64,000 nucleotides of DNA from Pseudomonas sp. R-28-1W-6 (GTDB lineage Bacteria; Pseudomonadota; Gammaproteobacteria; Pseudomonadales; Pseudomonadaceae). Every line of letters begins with the position of its first letter. Positions within the stretch are counted from its first letter, which is position 1. The stretch lies in the NCBI RefSeq assembly GCF_009799925.1, contig NZ_WELK01000002.1:186001-250000 (forward strand), written 5' to 3'. This document shows, one piece after another, positions 59,882-64,000 of the stretch. The notes beneath the pieces were generated by a model. The model was given only the letters and a program-made list of their open reading frames with translations, had not been told where the DNA came from and did not search any database. A program made the position numbers and the translations under genes.

Positions 59882-59978
59882 GGGTCACTCCTGTCGATAA
59901 TCGTTAAAGCCTACCACAGAAGGTCTGACGAGCCGACCGCAGACGCCAGGCGGAGCAAGCCCGCCGACAAGCAGGCGA

Positions 59979-60875
59979 CTAACCGCGCGGATGGTGGCGG
60001 GCATGCAGCTCCTGCAGCCGCGCCTTGGCGATATGGGTATAGATCTGCGTGGTCGACAGGTCGCTATGGCCGAGCAGCATCTGCACCACGCGCAGATCGG
60101 CGCCATGGTTGAGCAGGTGGGTAGCGAAGGCATGGCGCAGGGTGTGCGGCGACAGCGGCTTGGCGATCGCGGCCACCCGCGCCTGCAGCTTGATCCGGTG
60201 CCAGAAGGTCTGCCGGGTCATCTGCTCGCCGCGCAGGCTGGGGAACAGCACATCGCTCGGCTTGCCGCCCAGCAACAGGGGGCGCGCCTCGCGCACATAG
60301 CGCTCGATCCAGGCAATCGCCTCCTCGCCCATCGGCACCAGGCGCTCCTTGCTGCCCTTGCCGAACACGCGTAGCACGCCCTGACGCAGATTGACCTGCT
60401 CCAGGGTCAAGGACACCAGCTCAGTCACCCGCAGGCCGCAGGCATACAGCACCTCGAGCATGGCCCGGTCGCGCAGGCCGAGCGGGTCATCCAGCTCCGG
60501 CGCCGCCAGCAGCGCCTCGACATCCGCCTCGGACAGCGACTTGGGCAACGGCCGGCCGAGCTGCGGCAGGTCGACCTGCAGGGTCGGGTCCTCGGCGATC
60601 AGACCTTCGCGCAGCAGGTAACGGTAGAAGCCGCGCAGGCCGGAGAGAAAGCGCGCCGTGGAGCGCGCCTTGTAGCCTTCGGCCAGGCGCCAGGCCAGGT
60701 GGTCGAGGATGATTTCGCGCCCGGCCCCCGGCAGCTCCAGGCCACGCGCCTGCAGCCAGGCGTGGAAATGCCCGAGGTCACTGCGGTAGGCATCGCGGGT
60801 GTGCGCCGACAGGCCCTTTTCCAGCCACAGGGCATCGAGGAAGCGGTCGATCAGCGGGTGGTCGAGAATCGGCAT
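59979..60875 (-). CDS. xerD: Site-specific tyrosine recombinase XerD
   Basis: The 298 aa recombinase has the complete catalytic set: Arg149 (ACGLRVTELVSL), Lys173, His244 and Arg247 (SPHTLRHAFATHLL), His270 (LLGHSDLS) and Tyr279 (TTQIYTHI). The N-terminal SAM-like core-binding domain spans about residues 1-105. With XerC it resolves chromosome dimers at dif. The length and residue spacing match XerD, not XerC. It is followed by dsbC after 97 bp. Confidence 0.97.
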   Translation of the reverse strand: MPILDHPLIDRFLDALWLEKGLSAHTRDAYRSDLGHFHAWLQARGLELPGAGREIILDHLAWRLAEGYKARSTARFLSGLRGFYRYLLREGLIAEDPTLQVDLPQLGRPLPKSLSEADVEALLAAPELDDPLGLRDRAMLEVLYACGLRVTELVSLTLEQVNLRQGVLRVFGKGSKERLVPMGEEAIAWIERYVREARPLLLGGKPSDVLFPSLRGEQMTRQTFWHRIKLQARVAAIAKPLSPHTLRHAFATHLLNHGADLRVVQMLLGHSDLSTTQIYTHIAKARLQELHARHHPRG

Positions 60876-60967
60876 GCACAGGACTTCGCGAATAACAGGG
60901 CGGCTAGTGTTCCATAGCCGAGCCGCCGGTCACCAGTGCCGGAATCTGGCGGCCCGCGCCATCCGGG

Positions 60968-61393
60968 CTAGGTGGCAGGGCTCTCGGCAAAGCTCGGCAA
61001 CACTGGAATCGGCTTCTTGCCCTCGCCCACGGCGACAAAGCTGAACACGCCGCTGACCGCCTTCTCGCGCCCATCGCTGTACATGCTTTCCACGTAGAGG
61101 TTCACCTCGACCTTGAGGCTGGTAGTGCCGACCTTGATCACCCGGCCGACCAGCTCGACGATGGAGCCGGCGGGAATCGCGTGCTTGAAGTCGATGCGGT
61201 CGCTGGACACGGTCACCAGCGGCAGACGGCAGAAACGCGTGGCGGCGATGAACGACACTTCATCCATCCAGGCCAGCGCCGTGCCGCCGAACAGGGTGTT
61301 GTGGTGGTTGGTGGTGGGCGGGAACACCGCCTTGGTCACGCTGGTTATCGACAGCTCGGTACGGCGCTGGATCTCTTGTTCTCTGGGGCTCAT
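60968..61393 (-). CDS. Hotdog-fold acyl-CoA thioesterase (YciA-like)
   Basis: The 141 aa protein has the hotdog core FPPTTNHHNTLFGGTALAWMDE, with the catalytic Asp, and DFKHAIPAGSIVELVGRV. It resembles cytosolic acyl-CoA thioesterases with a broad CoA-ester range. I chose the ATG at 61393 (MSPREQEIQRR) after AGGTAG; an in-frame ATG at 61414 adds seven residues. It lies between the rplS terminator and xerD, separately transcribed. Confidence 0.88.
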   Translation of the reverse strand: MSPREQEIQRRTELSITSVTKAVFPPTTNHHNTLFGGTALAWMDEVSFIAATRFCRLPLVTVSSDRIDFKHAIPAGSIVELVGRVIKVGTTSLKVEVNLYVESMYSDGREKAVSGVFSFVAVGEGKKPIPVLPSFAESPAT

Positions 61394-61486
61394 GCCACTA
61401 CTACCTGATGACATTCCGTGGCGCCCGCCGCCGCGGACCGGGCCAGCAGCTGGCCATATTCACGCCGGATCGGGAAATTGCGGGCA

Positions 61487-61521
61487 AGAAAAAAGCAGCC
61501 CTCGGGCTGCTTCTTTCGTGC
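61487..61521 (-). terminator. Rho-independent terminator after rplS
   Basis: On the minus strand the stem AAGCAGCCC / GGGCTGCTT with a two-base loop is followed by TTTTCTTGCC. It ends the rpsP-rimM-trmD-rplS operon. Confidence 0.9.
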
Positions 61522-61536
61522 AGGAGAACCGTCCGA

Positions 61537-61887
61537 TCAGGACAGTTTTTCCTTGATGCGGGCTGCCTTGCCGGACAGGTCGCGGAGGTAGTACAGCTTG
61601 GCTTTGCGCACGTCACCGCGACGCTTGACGGCCAGGCTGTCGACCAGCGGGCTATAGGTCTGGAAGGTACGCTCTACGCCAACACCGTTGGAGATCTTGC
61701 GCACGGTGAAGGCGCTGTTCAGACCACGGTTGCGCTTGGCGATAACCACGCCTTCGAAAGCCTGCAGACGGGAACGGTCGCCTTCCTTCACTTTCACCTG
61801 AACGACAATGGTGTCGCCCGGGGCAAAGGCCGGGATTTCTTTGGTCATCTGCTCAGCTTCGAGCTGCTGAATGATTTTGTTGGTCAT
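61537..61887 (-). CDS. rplS: 50S ribosomal protein L19
   Basis: The 116 aa protein begins [20 protein letters not shown] and carries [40 protein letters not shown] and IRVRKISNG-type segments of L19. It sits at the 30S-50S interface. It is the last gene of the rpsP-rimM-trmD-rplS operon, closed by a strong terminator. Length is normal. Confidence 0.98.
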   Translation of the reverse strand: MTNKIIQQLEAEQMTKEIPAFAPGDTIVVQVKVKEGDRSRLQAFEGVVIAKRNRGLNSAFTVRKISNGVGVERTFQTYSPLVDSLAVKRRGDVRKAKLYYLRDLSGKAARIKEKLS

Positions 61888-61927
61888 GCTGTGCTCCTAA
61901 GACAAACCACGGTCTGTCATCGATACG

Positions 61928-62671
61928 TTAACTATCGTCCCGCTGGCGGATGTATTCCTCCAGCAGCTTTTTTTCTTCTCCAGAAAGCGAGCGGCTATCC
62001 AGAAGATCGGCACGGCGTTCCCAGGTCCGACCAAGGGACTGCTGCAAACGCCAGCGCCGGATGTGTTCGTGGTTGCCACTAAGCAACACGTCAGGAACAC
62101 GTTTTCCCGCATACACCTCCGGGCGGGTGTAGTGCGGGCAGTCGAGCAGGCCGTCGCTGAACGAGTCCTCCTCGGCCGAGTCTGCATGGCCCAATGCACC
62201 GGGCAGCAAGCGCGTCACCGCATCGATCAGGACCATCGCCGGCAGCTCGCCACCGGAGAGTACATAGTCACCGATCGACCATTCCTCATCGACATGCTCT
62301 TCGATGAAGCGCTCGTCGATACCTTCGTAGCGACCGGCGATCAGGATCAACGCCTCTTCGCCGGCCAGCTCACGCACTGCCGGCTGATTAAGCTGGCGGC
62401 CTTGCGGTGACAGGTAGATCACCTTCGCCTGCGCCCCGGCCGATGCCTTGGCCGCAGCCAGGGCGCCTTCCAGAGGCTTGATCTTCATCACCATGCCGGG
62501 GCCGCCACCGAAGGGGCGATCGTCCACGGTCTGGTGCCGGTCATCGGTGAAATCGCGCAGGTAGTGGCAGTTCAACTGCAACAGACCCTGCTTCACCGCA
62601 CGACTGGTAATGCCGTACTGGCTGATGGCGGCAAACATCTCCGGGAAGATGCTGATGACTTCAACGCGCAT
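61928..62671 (-). CDS. trmD: tRNA (guanine(37)-N1)-methyltransferase TrmD
   Basis: The 247 aa enzyme methylates G37 next to the anticodon. The SAM-binding knot region is visible as [17 protein letters not shown] and [19 protein letters not shown], and the N-terminus is [14 protein letters not shown]. It is cotranscribed with rimM (29 bp gap) and rplS (40 bp gap). No anomalies. Confidence 0.97.
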   Translation of the reverse strand: MRVEVISIFPEMFAAISQYGITSRAVKQGLLQLNCHYLRDFTDDRHQTVDDRPFGGGPGMVMKIKPLEGALAAAKASAGAQAKVIYLSPQGRQLNQPAVRELAGEEALILIAGRYEGIDERFIEEHVDEEWSIGDYVLSGGELPAMVLIDAVTRLLPGALGHADSAEEDSFSDGLLDCPHYTRPEVYAGKRVPDVLLSGNHEHIRRWRLQQSLGRTWERRADLLDSRSLSGEEKKLLEEYIRQRDDS

Positions 62672-62700
62672 GGCACTCGCTCACACAAGAGCCTGACAGC

Positions 62701-63234
62701 TCAGAAATCGGCATCCCAGTCGACCTGCATTTCGCCGGCCGCCAGATCCACCTTGAGTACGCACTGCGCCGTATAGGGCAGCAGGCGCTCGCGATCATCC
62801 AAACTGCCCGCACAGGGCTTGACCACCATCACATCGTTGGCGCCGGTCTCCAGCAGATGATCGATCTTGCCGAGCAGTTGCCCGAGTTGATCGATGACCT
62901 TGAGACCTTCGAGCTGGTACCAGTAGAACTCGTCTTCAGCCAGATCCGGCAGCAAAGCACGCGGCACACAAATGTCGAAGCCCGCGAAGGTACGTGCCAC
63001 TTCGCGGTCATCGAGGCCTTTGAGCTTTGCCACCAGGACCTTGCCTTGCAAGCGCCCGCTGACCAACTCAACCTGTTTGACTTCGCCGTCGCGCTTGAGC
63101 GTCCACTGCGAGTAGTCGAGCAGGTTGTCAATCGGATCGGTGAAGGAATAAATCTTCACCTCGCCACGTACGCCGTGCACCGAAGTGATCTTGCCGAGGA
63201 CGATCAGGTCCTCGGCGGTCGGCGTCGTGGTCAT
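62701..63234 (-). CDS. rimM: Ribosome maturation factor RimM
   Basis: The 177 aa protein has the N-terminal RimM domain (VLGKITSVHGVRGEVKIYSF) and a PRC-barrel C-terminal domain (residues about 98-175, EFYWYQLEGLKVIDQLGQLLG). It helps assemble the 30S head, binding S19. It lies 5 bases after rpsP and is followed by trmD. Confidence 0.97.
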   Translation of the reverse strand: MTTTPTAEDLIVLGKITSVHGVRGEVKIYSFTDPIDNLLDYSQWTLKRDGEVKQVELVSGRLQGKVLVAKLKGLDDREVARTFAGFDICVPRALLPDLAEDEFYWYQLEGLKVIDQLGQLLGKIDHLLETGANDVMVVKPCAGSLDDRERLLPYTAQCVLKVDLAAGEMQVDWDADF

Positions 63235-63239
63235 AGTAC

Positions 63240-63491
63240 TCAGGCAGCGGCCTTGGCAGCGTCCTTGAGCAGCTGAGCAACACGCTCAGACGGCTGGGCG
63301 CCTTGGCTCAGCCAGTAAGTGACGCGCTCCTGATTAACAGAAAGCTTCACTTCACCACCGGTGGCGATCGGGTTGAAGAAACCCACGCGCTCAACGAAAC
63401 GACCATCGCGCGCATTGCGGCTGTTGGTCACGGTCAGGTGGTAGAAGGGGCGCTTCTTGGAGCCGCCACGGGCAAGACGGATGGTTACCAT
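63240..63491 (-). CDS. rpsP: 30S ribosomal protein S16
   Basis: The 83 aa protein reads [20 protein letters not shown] and onward with [17 protein letters not shown], the standard S16 sequence and length. The start is the ATG at 63491; a frame extended to 63536 is not conserved. It is the first gene of the operon; a candidate promoter lies about 80-105 bases upstream. Confidence 0.98.
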   Translation of the reverse strand: MVTIRLARGGSKKRPFYHLTVTNSRNARDGRFVERVGFFNPIATGGEVKLSVNQERVTYWLSQGAQPSERVAQLLKDAAKAAA

Positions 63492-63567
63492 GTGAACATC
63501 GTTCCTGTAGTCGGTGCTTGCAAAACTTAAAGGCACACTTTGAGGGCCTAGGCCCGAAAGGCCGCAT

Positions 63568-63596
63568 ATTCTAAGGATTATGCGGCCGTTTGCAAA
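63568..63596 (-). promoter_or_regulatory. Candidate sigma-70 promoter of the rpsP operon with overlapping palindrome
   Basis: On the minus strand TTTGCA (63596-63591), a 17-base spacer and TAGAAT (63573-63568) make a plausible promoter. Inside the spacer and -10 lies the palindrome GCCGCATA / TATGCGGC (63586-63579 and 63568-63561). The palindrome would also be a hairpin at the end of any ffh read-through transcript. Inference from sequence. Confidence 0.45.
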
Positions 63597-63664
63597 TCTC
63601 TTTTTGGTCCCGCCGGTCGGTACTGCCCTGCAGACCAGCCAGGGCGGCGTGCGCAGCGGCGAAC

Positions 63665-64000
63665 TCAGAGCTTCGGCATACCACCGCCGGGCATCATCCC
63701 GCCAAGACCACGCATCATCTTGGCCATGCCACCCTTGGCGGTGAATTTCTTCATCATCTTCTGCATCTGCTTGTGCTGCTTGATCAGCCGCCCGACATCC
63801 TGCACCTGGGTGCCGGAGCCGAGGGCGATGCGGCGCTTGCGCGAGCCACTGATGATGTCCGGATCGCGGCGCTCGGCCGGGGTCATGGAGCAGATGATCG
63901 CATCCATCTGCTTGAACTGCTTCTCGGCCGCGCCCTGGGCGCCGCTCATCTGCGACAGGTTGACCCCACCGATGGACGGCAGCTTGTCCATCAGGCCGCC
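63665..64000 (-). CDS. ffh: Signal recognition particle protein Ffh, C-terminal part (runs off the window)
   Basis: The 111 C-terminal residues are present, in frame from the window edge. They form the methionine-rich M domain that binds 4.5S RNA and signal sequences: [30 protein letters not shown] is the RNA-binding helix-turn-helix, followed by Met-rich KMMKKF and the Gly/Met tail [17 protein letters not shown]. The N and G domains lie outside the window. The order ffh-rpsP-rimM-trmD-rplS is the expected one. Confidence 0.97.
   Translation of the reverse strand, partial: GGLMDKLPSIGGVNLSQMSGAQGAAEKQFKQMDAIICSMTPAERRDPDIISGSRKRRIALGSGTQVQDVGRLIKQHKQMQKMMKKFTAKGGMAKMMRGLGGMMPGGGMPKL

Overview
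The window is chromosomal DNA from a GC-rich gammaproteobacterium, almost certainly a Pseudomonas of the aeruginosa/alcaligenes/resinovorans side of the genus. The evidence is the gene order rpoS-nlpD-pcm-surE-truD-ispF, the formaldehyde block adhC-fghA beside a gfnR-like regulator, the mqo / PA4642-family / hpt-upp-uraA neighbourhood, thrC-hom-dsbC-xerD, and the rplS-trmD-rimM-rpsP-ffh operon. I see no rRNA, tRNA, CRISPR array, prophage, transposase or plasmid gene. Coding density is high, and codon use looks uniform by eye.

Layout. 1-4409 (minus): stress sigma factor, envelope activator, protein and tRNA repair/modification and isoprenoid genes, tightly overlapped. 4510-7533: glutathione-dependent formaldehyde detoxification (fghA, adhC) with a divergent LysR regulator. 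7619-11810: small poorly characterised genes (SRAP, DUF2007, CPXCG), an acyltransferase, a YajG-like lipoprotein and two tiny unknown proteins. 11886-19194: malate:quinone oxidoreductase, a PA4642-family protein, a DauA-type SulP carrier, WbuC cupin, and purine/pyrimidine salvage (hpt, upp, uraA). 19325-22256: a PPK2 kinase and a RecQ-family helicase. 22266-29313: a LysR-controlled acyl-CoA degradation cluster. 30026-34975: hemH with an epimerase, then a FAD oxidoreductase / Trp-rich protein / rlmF / YigZ run. 35713-40795: an AsnC-type regulator with yjeH, an orphan TAXI protein, yejK and a second PPK2. 40892-43896: GST, GIY-YIG, NTF2-like and GlxA-type genes. 44004-48190: the aapJQMP amino-acid ABC transporter. 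48582-56147: EstB, acyl-CoA synthetase, a diguanylate cyclase, M19 dipeptidase, RhlB, an RHH protein and a DJ-1 protein. 56321-64000 (minus): threonine biosynthesis, dsbC, xerD, a thioesterase and the ribosomal/tRNA operon ending in ffh.

The non-coding DNA is more distinctive than the genes. Two copies of a roughly 580-650 bp element, each a single long imperfect palindrome, sit between convergent gene pairs (29353-30006 and 35069-35650). Three families of short (39-75 bp) inverted repeats, all bounded by CGTAG/CTACG, are scattered through intergenic gaps, and in four places the repeat end supplies the TAG stop codon of the adjacent gene. Candidate regulatory sites include a TGTACA-N12-TGTACA box (LitR/PplR light-response type) before the FAD oxidoreductase, a sigma-54 type -24/-12 promoter before aapJ, and palindromes in the gfnR/adhC, asnC/yjeH and lysR/3-hydroxyacyl-CoA dehydrogenase intergenic regions. 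The SRAP protein lacks its usual catalytic Cys2.
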